Positions 22,401 through 33,980 of a stretch of 64,000 nucleotides of DNA are shown here, one piece after another. The stretch is taken from positions 121,739,001 to 121,803,000 of the forward strand of contig JAZBRS010000029.1 in assembly GCA_037176725.1 (NCBI GenBank), read 5' to 3'. Below the pieces are notes generated by a model, which made no database searches, was not told the origin of the DNA, and saw nothing but the letters and a program-made list of their open reading frames with translations. A program made the position numbers and the translations under genes. Source of the DNA: Posidonia oceanica. Lineage: Eukaryota > Streptophyta > Magnoliopsida > Alismatales > Posidoniaceae. Within the stretch, counting starts at the first letter, position 1. Every line of letters starts with the position of its first letter.

Positions 22401-22919
22401 GATACCAGAGAGCAGCTAAAAAGATGCCCCTAGTATCAGGGATGATACCAGGGGACAGCTGGAGCGCCCCTAGTATCAAAAGCAAGGAAAATGTAGACAA
22501 AACTAACACGTTTGCCAAACGAGCAGTTGGGGATGCCAGCCCAGAGCGATCCGGGCAAAGGCGGTTGCGGCGATGCATGGGTCTGTAGAGGTTCTTGCAT
22601 GCATGTTGACTGCAGGGGGAGCTTTGCTGCAACTCCCTTGCTGAGGCTGTGGGTTGCATGGTGCTTGCAGGGGGAACTGCTCTAGATCTCTTGCAGGGCT
22701 GCTTTAGGTTGCTTGCATGGGCTAGTGCTCTGAAGTGCTTGATGTAGGCCCTGCAACATCTTGGCAGGAACAGATATGCAATAGGCAAGGCATGCAACAC
22801 AAACAAATGGCATGAAACGTCTTTGTATTGAGTGAATCTCTGGTTACATGCCTCTGATAGGCCAAAAAGATACAGCATGATTCAAGAAAAGCTATACAAA
22901 CAAACAACTGCACCAATGC
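22401..22919 (-). other. F 3' UTR between array and DUF7745-like ORF
   Basis: No gene. Holds a triple alternating inverted repeat: CCCCTAGTATC at 22427-22437, GATACCAGGGG at 22444-22454, and CCCCTAGTATC again at 22467-22477, which can pair either way with one mismatch. The rest is ordinary mixed sequence. Confidence 0.6.
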
Positions 22920-24122
22920 CTAGTGAAGTCGAGCCTTCTTTGCTTTGTGGGAGTCAGGAAACTGGGGGGCGCCAGGAGGAATTTCGTTGAGGGGCTAGAG
23001 TCCCTGTACCTCAGTGACATACTCAGAAGTACATCCTGAGCCCTTCACAGCTGCAATGTCTGTAGACTTGACCCCGTGTCGCATCAGGTCTGCTAGTACT
23101 GTTGTGGATGCTGTTGTGCTGAGCGGGTAAGTCTGCATGAGTCTGGGCGCGGTGCTACCAATGAAGGCACCCTACCGGTAGCCAAATTGCTGCATGACCT
23201 GGATAGGGTGGTACTCTACACCCTTAGTGAATCCTGGTAGCACTACAAGTCACGTGTCGCGAGCATCGAAGAAGACGGTGAAGGGGTCAGCTGTGGATGG
23301 GATGATTCGCCAAGTTATTGCATCATTCGTCAGCTCAAACAGCTTCTGGTACTCCTCTGGCACGCTCTTGATAGTTCTTGCATGGCCGCTACTACAGTAT
23401 GTTTCAATAGCATGCCTCTAAGGGCACAGCAAGTCCATCTCCAGGTGTGCAGCTAGCTAGATCTGCACGAGTACTCCACAGCTGTGGAACTGGCGGTAGC
23501 GGTGCACGACACGGTCCAACCTGCGGTATGTTTCTGCAAGGACGACTGGTGCCAGGTCGATCTGCCGGGTCACCATTGCAAGTGCAATCTCAGCAATCTC
23601 GATTGTAACTGTCATCTGGCCATGCGTGAAGATGAGTTCGCCCAGAAAGTGGGTGACGAATCCCTGGAGCCACAGCTCGTCTCCTAGTTCAGCATGCCTT
23701 TCCATAACTGTATCAAAATGTGCTAGGCGAAGCAGGGGCGTGGGCTCGCTGGTGCAGATTAATCTTTGCTGGCAGCCTGTGGCAGAGAGCCCAGTTAGCT
23801 GGCTCAGGACCGCAGTATACCCATTACGCCTCATGAAGACTAGAGGTCCCATGATCTTGGAGAAGCCGCAGATCCAGCGCACTTCCTTCAGCGTGGGAGT
23901 CAGCTCTGTCCTGCCAAAGCAGAAGACATGATGCGCTGGCTTCCAGAACCATGCCGCAGCGCATAGGAGATGCCGGCTTACTTCAACGTCTGCTGCCTTC
24001 AGAAGCTTGGAAGGGATACCCCAAGTGCACAGCTTCTCACAGTCGGCTCTAGTGAGTTTGCCCACCCACTCTCGCAAGGCATCCGAGCAGTGCATGGGAG
24101 TGACCAGAGTAGGATAACCCAT
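22920..24122 (-). pseudogene. DUF7745 / plant-mobile-domain-like ORF carried by element F
   Basis: From ATG at 24122 the same frame runs 400 codons to a TAG at 22922-22920 without any frameshift. It is interrupted only by single stops (first at 23459-23457, after 221 residues; four more downstream). The first part has WFWKPAHHVFCFGRTELTPT followed by a WICGF motif (about residues 57-85) and DLAPVVLAETYRRLDRV (about 194-210). These resemble the FW.PAY..F.FG...L.PT.EE and PV.LAETYR.L motifs I associate with plant DUF7745 and plant mobile domain proteins found near gypsy elements. The C-terminal half (EEYQKLFELTNDAITWRIIP, then a short basic KKAR tail) is Thr/Ser-rich. The gene lies downstream of integrase in the sense of F, where Ogre elements normally have only UTR. 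Function is unknown; a nuclear or silencing-related role would be inference. Confidence 0.72.
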
Positions 24123-25645
24123 TGTGCAGGAGAGAAAGTGCAGTGCTACTGGTGCAGAAACCTCAGGTACCTGTAATCAGAGTTGCAGTTCATCAGATTA
24201 GGTATAAGCATGTAATCACTGGCTGGTAAAGATGTAGATTTCAAAACTAGCATTTTAGCATGTTCAGCAGTTAGCATTCAGAGTGCAGATATCAAACATA
24301 TTCAAACAAAAGGTAGTTCTACTGGGGAAAGTGGTTGGTTGGAGCTCTGGACCAATGCAGCTTGAAGAAGGTCGACGCATGCTTGATAGAAGTACTGTCT
24401 CAATGTCGATCCAAGTTTTGCAGAGTGGGAAGATAGAAGGAAGGAATGACCGATGCTGTGCATGCGTGCATGGTTTGCGATTGTTATGCGTAGATATATG
24501 CATGATTTATGGTAGATGCTGTAAATGTATGCATGATTCTTACTTATATGCTGTAGCCCTCAGCATACGGAGTGCTTAGCGCCTGCTGCAGAGGAAGAGA
24601 GGGGTCTCTGACTCACTAGACTCTACTCAAACTCTTAACTTGCTAGTGGTGCTCAGGAAAGGGTTATTTGCAGTGTGTGGGTGGTGGGTATTTGAGGACA
24701 GGCTCCAGGCCAAACTCCCAAGGACCTACACCTACTCTTTTTACTTCTCTTTGCTCCCTCATAGGCATGTAGGTTTCCCCTATCCCTAACTTGGAGGCAA
24801 TGGGCACCTGGTTGAAGCTGGGGAGCTGCTTGCTAGGCCTTGCTAGGTTTAAAGGCTTTGCCGGGTTCGTGGATTCCCCAGGCGCAAACTTTAGTCTCTC
24901 TCCAAGACAGGTAAAGGGACGGGATTGCGCTGCTTGCTTTTTTCTTTTCTGGAGTTGACCTTTGTCTTTGCTCCTTTTTTCTTGCTTCTTTTTTGCTTTC
25001 TTTCTCTTTATTCTTTTTTTTTTCTTTTCTTTTTTCCTTCTCTCTTTTTTTTGTAGGCTTCCACTATCCCTGGCTTAGAGGTAATGGGCGCCGGGGTTTT
25101 GAGGTGGGTTTGAGGCTCCCAGGTGCAAAAAGGTGGTCCATCTCCGAAGCAGTTCGGGGGGACAAGGTTATGCTACACGCCTCTATCTCTAGGTCCTGCT
25201 TCTGCCTTCGCCTTCTATTCACCTTTTCGTTTATGCCTATGCTCAGACGTGCTCTTTTATGGCTCACACTCTTGCTCACACCTTAGCATTTTATCTCCCT
25301 TGGGAGGTGCAGGTCCTAAGGGGTTTGGTTATTTCGCCTATTCTCATTTGAAAGGTGGCTCCCTCACTAGCTAAGACGCCTAAGTAGTGTCAGGTGAGGC
25401 AGGGTAGACTCCTTCCAGAGCAAGCAAGCACATCTGATTTCATCATTGGGCCAGATGCAATGCATGATTTTTGCTGGAAATTTGGTTTTTTGCTTGAGCT
25501 ATGCTGAAAGAGATGGAAATGCAAGGATATGTGCAGGGAGTGTGGGAATGTGGAGGGGCAAGATTGGAATGCAGAAAGATATACAAGGAAACAGGGGATG
25601 CAAAGGACGGGATGGGAGAGAACGCTCTGCAAGGCAGGGGTCGGT
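24123..25645 (-). other. Region between integrase and the DUF7745-like ORF in F
   Basis: No conserved coding frame. On the F sense strand it holds a long purine-rich tract (about 24960-25055, almost only A and G). The segment around 24770-24850 (TCCCCTATCCCTAACTTGGAGG plus-strand) is repeated in diverged form at about 25063-25150. It might hold a promoter, intron or second polypurine tract for the extra ORF; nothing decisive is seen. Confidence 0.5.
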
Positions 25646-27255
25646 CTACTGATAGTACTTCTTGAGATACCATGCATTAACCGGCTTTGACTGCCTAGTC
25701 TGATCCATCTCCTCAAGAATTGCTGCACCGCCTGAGAATGCCTGCTTGACCACAAAGGGGCCACGCCAGTTGGGTCGGAATTTGCCTCGACCGTCTAGCA
25801 GGTGGATGGCTCGCAAGACAAGGTCACCTAGCTGGAAGCTCCTAGGTCGTACCTTCTTCAGGTATGCTCTTGCCATCTGCTTCTGGTAGCAGCGAGCGTT
25901 GTGCATTGCTTGCAATCTATGCTCATCAATCAGGTTGAGCTGGGCACAGCGGTCCTCGACCCATTCTGCCTCTTCCAGCTCTGCTTCTCGCAGGATTCGC
26001 AGCGAAGGGATCTCCACTTCGACAGGCAGCACTGCCTCCATGCTGTATGCCAGTGAGTACGGGGTGGCTCCTGTCGAGGTCCGTACTGATGTCCTGTACA
26101 CCCAGAGCGCGTACGGAAGCTTGTCATGCTAGTCTTTGTGGGTTTCTGCCATCTTCTTCATTATCTTCACAATGTTTTTGTTGGCAGACTCCACTGCTCC
26201 ATTCATCTGCAACTGGTATGGCGAGGATCTATGATGCTTGATCTGGTACTTTTGCAGGTATTCCTCGATCGTCTTTGCAATAAAGTTTGAGCCGTTGTCA
26301 GAGATGATTACATGCGGGACCCCATATCGGGTGACAATGTTATTCTTGATAAACCTCTCTGTCACCGCAGTTGTGACCGCCTTGTAGGAGGCTGCTTCCA
26401 CCCATTTAGTGAAATAGTCTATCGCTACCAGGATGAAGCGATGACCATTCGATGCAGTAGGGTGTAAAGCGCCGATGACATCAATCCCCCAGGTGGAGAA
26501 GGGCCATGGCGAGGACATGCTATGCAATTCCTACGGGGGAGCGTGCATAAGATTACCATGGATCTGGCAGTTGTGGCATCTACGCACAAACTGGTAGCAG
26601 TCTGCCTCCATGGTTGACCAGAAGTAGCCCTGCAACATGATCTTCTTGGCCAGTAGCACACCATTCATATGTGGACTACAAGTCCCTGCATGAACTTGGA
26701 GCATTAGCGTGTTAGCCTCTGGTTTGCTCAAGTAGCGTAGGAGCATCTAGCTATATGACCTTCTGTATAGCTGCCTTGCCCCTAACACATACTTCGACGC
26801 TAGACACGCCAAAGTTCTTCTATCTACTGCTGAGGTGCCAAGCGGGTGGCTGCTAGACTCCAAGAAGGCTTTGATATCGCAATACCAAGGCTGCTCTTCT
26901 ACTGGATCTGCCTCCTCTATGCTCATGCAGTGCGTAGGCTGCTCCATGCATGTAACTGATACATCCACTGCTCGGTCTTCAGGTATACTGAGCCAGGACG
27001 CCAAGGTTGCTAATGAATCTACATATGCATTCCTTGCCCTGTTCATGTACGAGAAGCAGATGCTTGCAAATTGTTCTATCAGCTTTAGCAGGTGTTCGTG
27101 ATATGGCACTAACTTTGGATCTTTTCTTCTCCAATCGCCATTCACTTGGGAAATCACCAGCATGGCATCGCCGTGCACATGCAGCTTCTACACCTCATTC
27201 TCGAGCGCGACCTTCAATCCCAGGATGCATGCTTCATATTCTGCTTCATTATTAG
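25646..27255 (-). pseudogene. int: Element F archaeal-type RNase H (3' part) and integrase
   Basis: One continuous frame. It starts inside NNEAEYEA of the second RNase H (catalytic Glu), then HVHGDAML and NAYVDSLATLASW (further Asp positions). Next is the integrase: zinc-binding HX..H..CX2C segment (about 26700-26570), then the catalytic core with D at 26482, D at 26299 (ISDNGSN) and E at 26191 (NGAVESAN). The spacing D-60-D-35-E is canonical. The C-terminal GPY/F-type module (NWRGPFVV) ends at a stop at 25646. In-frame stops: TAG in ENEV*KLH, TAG in SYS*MLL, TAG after HAPP and TAG after THKD (where Trp is expected). No frameshift occurs. The integrase would insert cDNA and create 5-bp duplications, as seen around F and G. 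The frame is cut at 27255 by solo LTR G. Confidence 0.9.
27251..27255. other. Left TSD of solo LTR G (ATTAG)
   Basis: ATTAG directly before TGTAGACACC; identical to 30625-30629 after TACA. Confidence 0.95.
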
Positions 27256-30200
27256 TGTAGACACCCCATTCTGACGGCCTGGAGGTTGGTTGTTTCTTTC
27301 GCAGGCTCGTGTGGACTCTGGAATGGCATTCCTTTTTTCCTAACCCATTTTCTAGCCCAAAACCAAGCCCAAAACCTTGCCCAAACCCTGGAAGCCTTGA
27401 CCCAAGCTTTTTACAACCTTTAAAACCCTTCTAGGCCCAAGCCCAAGCCCATTTGCAGCTTGTGCCAACTGAGTGTGTTGGACGCGGGAATAGGCAGCGT
27501 CCAACATTGGACGCGCCCTGTGCTAGCGTCCAACGTTGGATGCCCTCTGCTCCGACGTCCAATGACTCGGTCGTAGTAGTGGCTGCTCCACCCCCATCGG
27601 CTCACCGCTCGTCCACTCTACCGCCTCCCCGCACTTACTACCCATCCCCTCTCCCACTCCACGCCATCCACTACCTTCCAAACCCAAGTTACTACCCATC
27701 TTCTCCCCATCAGCACCTAATCCGCTCTCTAACCCCTCATTGCCAGCAGCTGACTTCCGCCGCCCGCACCTGCCACCGCCCTCACCTCGCCAGCCTTCTG
27801 ACAGCACCCATGCCTTCTCCTGACAATCCTCGTGGGTTACCCACACTCACCCGCACCTGCTAGTACCTGCAATTGCTAGAATTTGGCCTGCAACTCTGAC
27901 CTGCCAACACTTGAACCCATGCATTTTGCAACAAAACCGCAACTTCATGCCATTGCACCATTCACCACACCGAGTCTAGAGAGAATTCACCACCTCTGAG
28001 AGCAAGAGTGATCATCCACCTTCCCTCTCGACCTGCTGCCAACCTCTCTGGTGCTTCCAGTAGCTCGCGCGACCTCGCTGGAGTAGCTCCTGCCGCTACA
28101 TCAGCAACACCGGCAAGCGAGGTGGAACTACCGTTCCAGGCCATCAAACAGTAAGCCTTCTATCCCCGTAGCTCTTGCATGCCTATTAGCACATTCCCAT
28201 GCATTTTTACATTTTTTTGACCCTTTTGGCCACGATTTGTGGCCAGAAGAGAGTTTAGTGTGTTGGACGCACCAACTGGTACGTCCAACGTTGGACGCAC
28301 CAACTGGTGCGTCCAACGTTGGACGCGGCATAGGCCGGCGTCCAACACTCTGTCTTGCCTTGCTCCTATTTTGATGCCTTCCATGCTTTGTCATTGCTTG
28401 TTCTTCTGTAAACCCATGCAGCATGCCTCTTTTATTTGTTTTCTGATGTCATACCATGCCTATATCCATGCTTTGATCCATGCCTAAGCCTTTTGCATGA
28501 TTTAAGTCCATCTTGCTTCCTGTCTGCGTTGGACGTCTGGGTGAGCCGCGTCCAACGTTGGATGCTGGTTCACCCAGCGTCCAACACATCTGTTAGCTGT
28601 AGCTTGTTGCCATGCCTACATCATGCCTAATTTTTATGCTATTTTGTGATCCATGCTTGCTTAGAGATGCCTGGCCCCTATGGCAACCATGCTTAGGTTT
28701 GCTAGGTCTTTTCAAGTTGCATGCCTTTCTTTTGCAAGTTTAATCCTATATTCCTATGCGTGTTTCCTTTTATTTTGTTCTCTTGGATTAAATGCCTTCT
28801 ATGCATGTTCCTGTTTGCTCTTACATGTCTCTAGTATGTCTGTATGCATACAGGTGGGGTTAGAGTTGAGCTCCCCCTTAGCATAGGTGAGTATGCATCC
28901 TGCGGTCGTTGGACGCCAGGGGCTTCAGCGTCCAACGTTGGACACTGCTGCCTCCAGCGTCTAACACCGCAGTCCATCTGTTTGGCTCCTGTTAGCTTGC
29001 ATGATGTTCTGATCTCCTTGCTTGCATATCTTCTACGTTTCCATGCATGCTTAACTTCTTTAGCAACTGTTCTTTAACTTCTTTAGATCATTTGCTAATT
29101 TTGTGCTAGTTTCTTGTGTGTTTGTGCCTCCCAGGGCGTTGTACGCTGCTGGTGCAGGCGTCCAACATTGGACGCCAGCCTAGCTCGCGTCCAACGTCCT
29201 GGTTGTGCCTCTGGCCTGGCACATTGCTATAGGTAAGGTCTGATTGATTTCTTATGCTTCCCTTGTTTGCATATCTGCCCTCTGCTCACCTCCAGCAGCC
29301 CAAATGCATGATCCCCATTCTTATCTATCATTTGTATGCTTTTTTTCTTTTTTCCTCTCTGATCTGTGTTAGACGCCTGTCCCTCTGGCGTCTAACGTTA
29401 GACGCCAAGCTTGCCGGCGTCCAACAACCTGCTTGCTTTGATCCTTGATTCTAGCTTGCCTCCTGCTCTGATTCCTCTTCTAATCTTCTGTTAGGTTAGT
29501 CTTGCATGTCATGCACCCATTTAGTTGTATTTTTGCATATGTATTGCATCCATGTAGCTAGAATGCACTGTTTTCTAAAATATTGCATGCTGTCTGCCTC
29601 CAGCAGGTGTTGGACGCCAGCAGTGGCAGCGTCCAACATTGGACGCCGCTGTTGCCAACGTCCAACACTTGCAGATGGCTGACATTCATTTTAAAACGCC
29701 GATTTTGCTTCGCTCGTCGTTTTCCGCATTTTATTGCTTCTTTAGCTTGCTGCAACCCCTATGCATGTTGCCCAACCCTTTGTTTTAGTTTTGTACCCCG
29801 CTTTGCACCGTTTTCCATGTTTTGCATCGTTTTCCGTGTTTTGCATTGTTTTTCCGCTCCTTTGCATAGTTTTCTGCGCCCCATTGCATCGTTTTCTGCT
29901 CTTTGCCTCGTTTTCCGTGCCTCACATTGTTTTCTGCATTTCGTACCATTTTCCGCACCTACTTTGCTTTATCGCTTGCATGTCGCTTGCATTGCTTGGT
30001 TTCCCTGCAGTTTTGCTTTATCGCCTGCATCTGCATTTAGGACTATGATGCTTACTGCTTAGGAGTTCTCACAAACCAGGGTCCGCCTAGTTCGGAACAC
30101 TAGCAACGTGGTTGAGCACATAGATAGCATGTTTATTTCCCATGCATAGCAGGTAGTCATTCATGGCATTTAGGTATTAGGCTAGTAATTCCCTGCATTA

Positions 30201-30624
30201 GCGCGAGATTGCCTAAGAAAGACCGACTCTCGGACGTATTGGGGGTGCCTAACACCTTTCCTGTGCGTAACAGGAGTCCTTGCCCTTTCTCTCGGCTCAC
30301 ATCAACCTTTCCTTTATCCTAGGCATGAGTCATAGCATAGCATAGCATAGCACATCTTAGCTCAGCGTTGCATCCCTTTGCCCCTTCTCTGCATCTGGTT
30401 TTACATGTCTTTTCATGTATTACCCCCCGATTTTCCCTGTCTTCCAATTCAATAGACCTGGTGGCGACTCCGATTTTGTCTTATCATTTCTTTTCTTTTC
30501 TTTTGCCAGCATTTTCGAGTCGAGTTTCTCCCCTCGGATCCAGCCACATTTAGTGAGCCTATTTTGACCAGTGCACACAAACTTTGGTATCGTGCATGGA
30601 CGATCAGAATTCGGGATTACTACA
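27256..30624 (+). mobile_element. Solo LTR G, 3.4-kb family
   Basis: Plus-strand LTR from TGTAGACACCCCATTCTGAC to GGGATTACTACA, same family as the F LTRs, which lie on the other strand. No PBS follows and no PPT precedes it. The flanks are the two halves of the F archaeal-type RNase H, with a perfect ATTAG duplication. This is the signature of unequal recombination between the two LTRs of a complete element, leaving one. Internal landmarks: seven palindromic modules, a few TTTTGCATCGTTTTCCG minisatellite-like units (29800-29960), TTCGGAACAC box (about 30091), AACAGGAGTCC box (about 30269), PBS-like TGGCGACTCCG at 30462-30472. Confidence 0.95.
27477..29666 (+). repeat. Seven palindromic hairpin modules in solo LTR G
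   Basis: Modules at 27477-27563 (three units), 28262-28346 (three units), 28528-28585, 28908-28965, 29138-29195, 29368-29425 and 29609-29666 (two units each, 58 bp). The second has 13-bp perfect stems (GTTGGACGCACCA/TGGTGCGTCCAAC). The sixth has GTTAGACGCC paired with GGCGTCTAAC, a two-sided change that keeps the stem. Order mirrors the F LTRs read on the opposite strand. Confidence 0.93.
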
Positions 30625-30629
30625 ATTAG
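30625..30629. other. Right TSD of solo LTR G (ATTAG)
   Basis: Exact copy of 27251-27255, immediately after the LTR end TACA. Confidence 0.95.
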
Positions 30630-32530
30630 TGCATTTGAAGGTCAGCTTCCTTGCAAAGGAGATCATCTGCCCCTGCCATCAACCCTTCTTGTTGACAGCA
30701 CCATGCCTATGCCTCGACCCTTCTTGTTGACAGCGCCATCAAAGTACAACTGCCATTGCTCTAAGTCTTCAAGGTCCTCCTTAGAGTCTTCCATTGCAAA
30801 GAGGATGTCCTCATCCGGAAACTGCATTTGGAGAGGCTGGTATTCTGGCAAAGGAAAGTCTGCAAGGTGATCTGCCATGACTTGGCCCTTCATGGCTCGC
30901 TGTGTGACAAAGGTGATGTCGTACTGAGACAACAGTACCTGCCACTTGACGCATCTGCGTATCCTTGCTGGCTTCTGGAAGAGGAACTTGATGGGGTCAT
31001 GTTGGCATAGAAGCCGGACAAGGTATGCCATCATGTAGTGCCTCAGCTTCTGTGCAGCTCAGAAGAGGGATAAGCAGGTCTTCTCCATTGTGCTATACCT
31101 GGCTTCACAATCATTAAATTTCTTGCTCATGTAATAAATTGCATGCTCCTTTCTACCAGATTCATCATGCTGGCCCAAGACGGTGCCCATGGAATGCTGC
31201 GTGGTAGAGAGGTAGAGAAGCAAAGGTCTCCCCGGCGTAGGTGGGACCAAAACAAGAGGCTTGGTCAGGAGCTATTTGATCTTGTCAAAGGCAGCTTGGC
31301 ACTCCTCGCTCCAGTTGATCTGTGCATTCTTCTTCAAGAGCTTGAAGATCGGTTCACAGATAGGCGTGAGCTGTGCAATGAACCGACTGATATACTGCAG
31401 GCGTCCAAGCAAGCCTCGGACTTCTTTCTCTATCCTAGGGGGTTGGCATAACCACAATGGCTTTTGCCTTCATCGGGTCCACTTCAATCCCTCTCTGGCT
31501 AACAATGTAGCCTAGGAGCTTGCCAGAAGATACTCCGAATACGCATTTGCTGGGGTTAAGGTGCAGCTTGTACTTTCTTAAGTGGTCAAAGAGCTTCCTT
31601 AAGCAGGCAAGGTGATCCTCAGGCTCTTTGGTCTTCGCAATCATATCATCCACGTATACCTCAACTTCTTGATGCATGAGATCGTAGAAAAGTGCAGTCA
31701 TAGCCCTCTAATAGGTTGCGCCAGCATTTTTCAGCCCAAATGGCATGACTTGGTAGCAGAAGACACCCCAAGGGGTGATGAATGATGTTTTCTCCATATC
31801 CTCCTCTACCATTCTGATCTGGTTATAGCCAGAAAAGCTGTCCATGAAGGAGACCATTTTGTGCCCTACAGTGTTATCGACTAGGATGTTAATGTGCGAT
31901 AGTGGAAAATCATCCTTAGGACTCGCCTTGTTCAGGTCCCGATAGTCGATGCACATGTGGACTCGTCCATCCTTCTTGGGCACTGGCACGACGTTTGCAA
32001 GCCACTCAGGGTAAAGGACGACCTTGAGGAAGTTCACATTGTGCTGCTTCATGATCTCTTCCTTGATCATAAGTAGCCACTACGGTCGCCATCGCCTTAG
32101 CTTCTGCTTTACTGGCCTTGCGTCCGGGTCCAAGGGCAGGTTGTGCACAACTACCTCAATGTTGAGGCCAACCATATCCTTGTAGCTCCAGGCGAAGACA
32201 TCCGCATACTCCTTCAAGAATGCGATGAATTCTGCTCTAGCCTGGGGCGACAGAAGGGCGCTAATGCAGACCTCTCTGACTTCTTCTGCTGTGCCAATGC
32301 TGACAACCTCTATCTCCTCTTCGACATGGAGGTTGGGGCCTTCTGGATCGTCATCGTAGGGCCAGAACTCAGGCGAGGGTTCATCATTCTCATCTTCACC
32401 TGCATCATCCTCCTCTCCATATGCAATAAGCTTCGAGAGGATCTCCTTCTCAAAGGTGGGATCTGAGATGTCGAAGGAGTGCAAGTGTTCCGCTGCTTGG
32501 CCCTGGTGACGCTTCAGGATGGTCACGCTT
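30630..32530 (-). pseudogene. rt-rh: Element F reverse transcriptase, RNase H and start of second RNase H
   Basis: In sense order: the acidic lead-in SDPTFEKEILSKLIAYGEED, then VFAWSYKDM, LANVVPVPKKDGRVHMCIDY (RT block), SPKDDFPLSHIN, FMDSFSGYNQI, CYQVMPFGLKNAGATY, and the active site Tyr-Val-Asp-Asp at 31656-31645. After the palm comes the chromo-like QYISRFIAQLTPICEP connector and the resident RNase H (LLLYLSTTQHSMG, KFNDCEARYSTMEKTC). Then the second, archaeal-type RNase H begins with WQLYFDGAVNKKG (catalytic Asp). Stops: TAG at 32082-32080 (RRWRP*W), TAG in GATY*RAM. A frameshift lies near 31445, and there is a short duplication around 30690-30740. Tat elements are the plant group with this extra RNase H. 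Confidence 0.9.
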
Positions 32531-33980
32531 ACCTGAGTGTTTTTTTACCCTCGGTGCATGACCTCTGTCCTAGTAAACTCCTCAGCTGGCTCTGCCTGCT
32601 CTGACTCTGCTGCTGGCTCTGCTAATTCTGCTGCTGCCTGTACTGAAGCTAACTGTGCTATTGCTTGCTGTGCGGGGTTGCATGTGCTACTGCTTGCTGC
32701 TGTGCTGTTGGTGCCTGCTGTATTACTGCTTGTGCATGTTGTGCTACTGCTGGTGCATGTTGTACTACTGCTGGTGCATGTTGTACTGCTACTGGTGCAT
32801 GTTGTGCCAATGCTGCCACTTGTGGTGCTACTGGTGCTGTTTGTGGTGCTGATGGTGCTAGTATCCGCTGTGCTGTTGCTTCCTCTGCATGCTCTGGTGT
32901 GCTCGCCAAGGATATATCAGGCTGGCAGCTGATCAGGGTACTGCTGCCTGCCGCATTACCTAAGTGTGGCATGCGCTGCACAAACCATCGAGACCCACCC
33001 CCTGACTGCAGGGTGATTAGCTCATCTGGTCTAGTGGGTGCCTCGACTGCTAGATCTTCCTCTAGGACCATGATAGAGGGATCTGCGGCCACAGCCTTCC
33101 CCTTCTTCTGTGCTGTCTCATGCTCTGCCACGTCTTGTGCTAGTGACGTGAGCTGCTCCTGGAATAACTGCTCCAAGTCTCCCATAGAGAAATTAATCTG
33201 AGCGTCTACAGCTGCTCCTGCCTCCTCATCCAAGGGTGAGTCGACGTAATAAGCGACTGCTGGGCTTGCGGCCAGTCCTGGCTCGACTGTTGGGCTTTCT
33301 ACTGCTTGGGGCATCTGTTTTGCCACTACTGGGTAGGTTGCCAGGATCACTGCTGCTACTAGTGAAGAGGCACAACTGCTTTTCTGGGGGGCCAATGGTT
33401 GGGCCGCCATGCTTAGGGATGAAGCGCCGGTGCCCGTGGGTGACAGTGGTTGTCTTTCGGTAGTAGCGGCGAGAATCTTCCGCATAGCAAGATCTGCTGA
33501 AGCTGACAGCGGTGTGCCTGACAGAGCCACCTGGCTTGCTTGTGGCGCTGTCAATGATGCAGGCTGAGTCACGCTGCCATCTGATCTGACTGACTGCGCC
33601 GTCGGAGAAGGCGATTTCCATGCTAGCGCGGCTACGGCCACAAGCTGACTGCTGGATGACGCCGGAGAGCGTGCTTCTAACTCTGGCGTTGCAACTGTCA
33701 GCCCTGCCCTAGGGTTTGCCAATTCTGCTGCCTCATTAGTAAGTGCCGAGCAAACTGACCGAGACGTTGCCACGCTGAGCTGATCCTTACTGCTGGTTGG
33801 GGCTGCCTCGACTATGCCAGACTCCTCCTCATCTAAGTAGTAGTCCTCAATGCAGACCCATTCTTCTTCCGGCAGCTGAGAGCTTGGGCATGACGCTTGC
33901 TATGCTGGGGCCTCACTGCTGCTTGAATCCAAGATACCTGCACTGGTGAAGTTAGTGAGGTCCTGCGAGATAGCCATCCT
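32531..33980 (-). pseudogene. Element F spacer domain with Gln/Ala repeats
   Basis: The frame following the protease is open for 371 codons (33773-32658 from an internal ATG). It is Ser/Ala/Pro-rich and carries EEEWVCIEDYY, YYVDSPLDEE, SMGDLEQLFQEQL and KKGKAVAADPS. It ends in tandem peptide repeats of the type QHAPAVVQHAPAVAQHA (about 32690-32830, 21-bp DNA periodicity). The same domain, decayed, lies in E at 15700-16750. It probably links protease and RT in the polyprotein; its role is unknown. A frame change is needed before the RT frame at 32526. Confidence 0.75.

Noticed and set aside
32528..32535. CAGGTAAG on the minus strand as an intron donor between protease and RT (Ogre-type intron)
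   Set aside because: E has CGGGTGAG at the same place, and the surrounding frame (NTQVSVTILKRHQGQ / NTRVSVTILKRH) reads as conserved protein through the site. No acceptor was identified.
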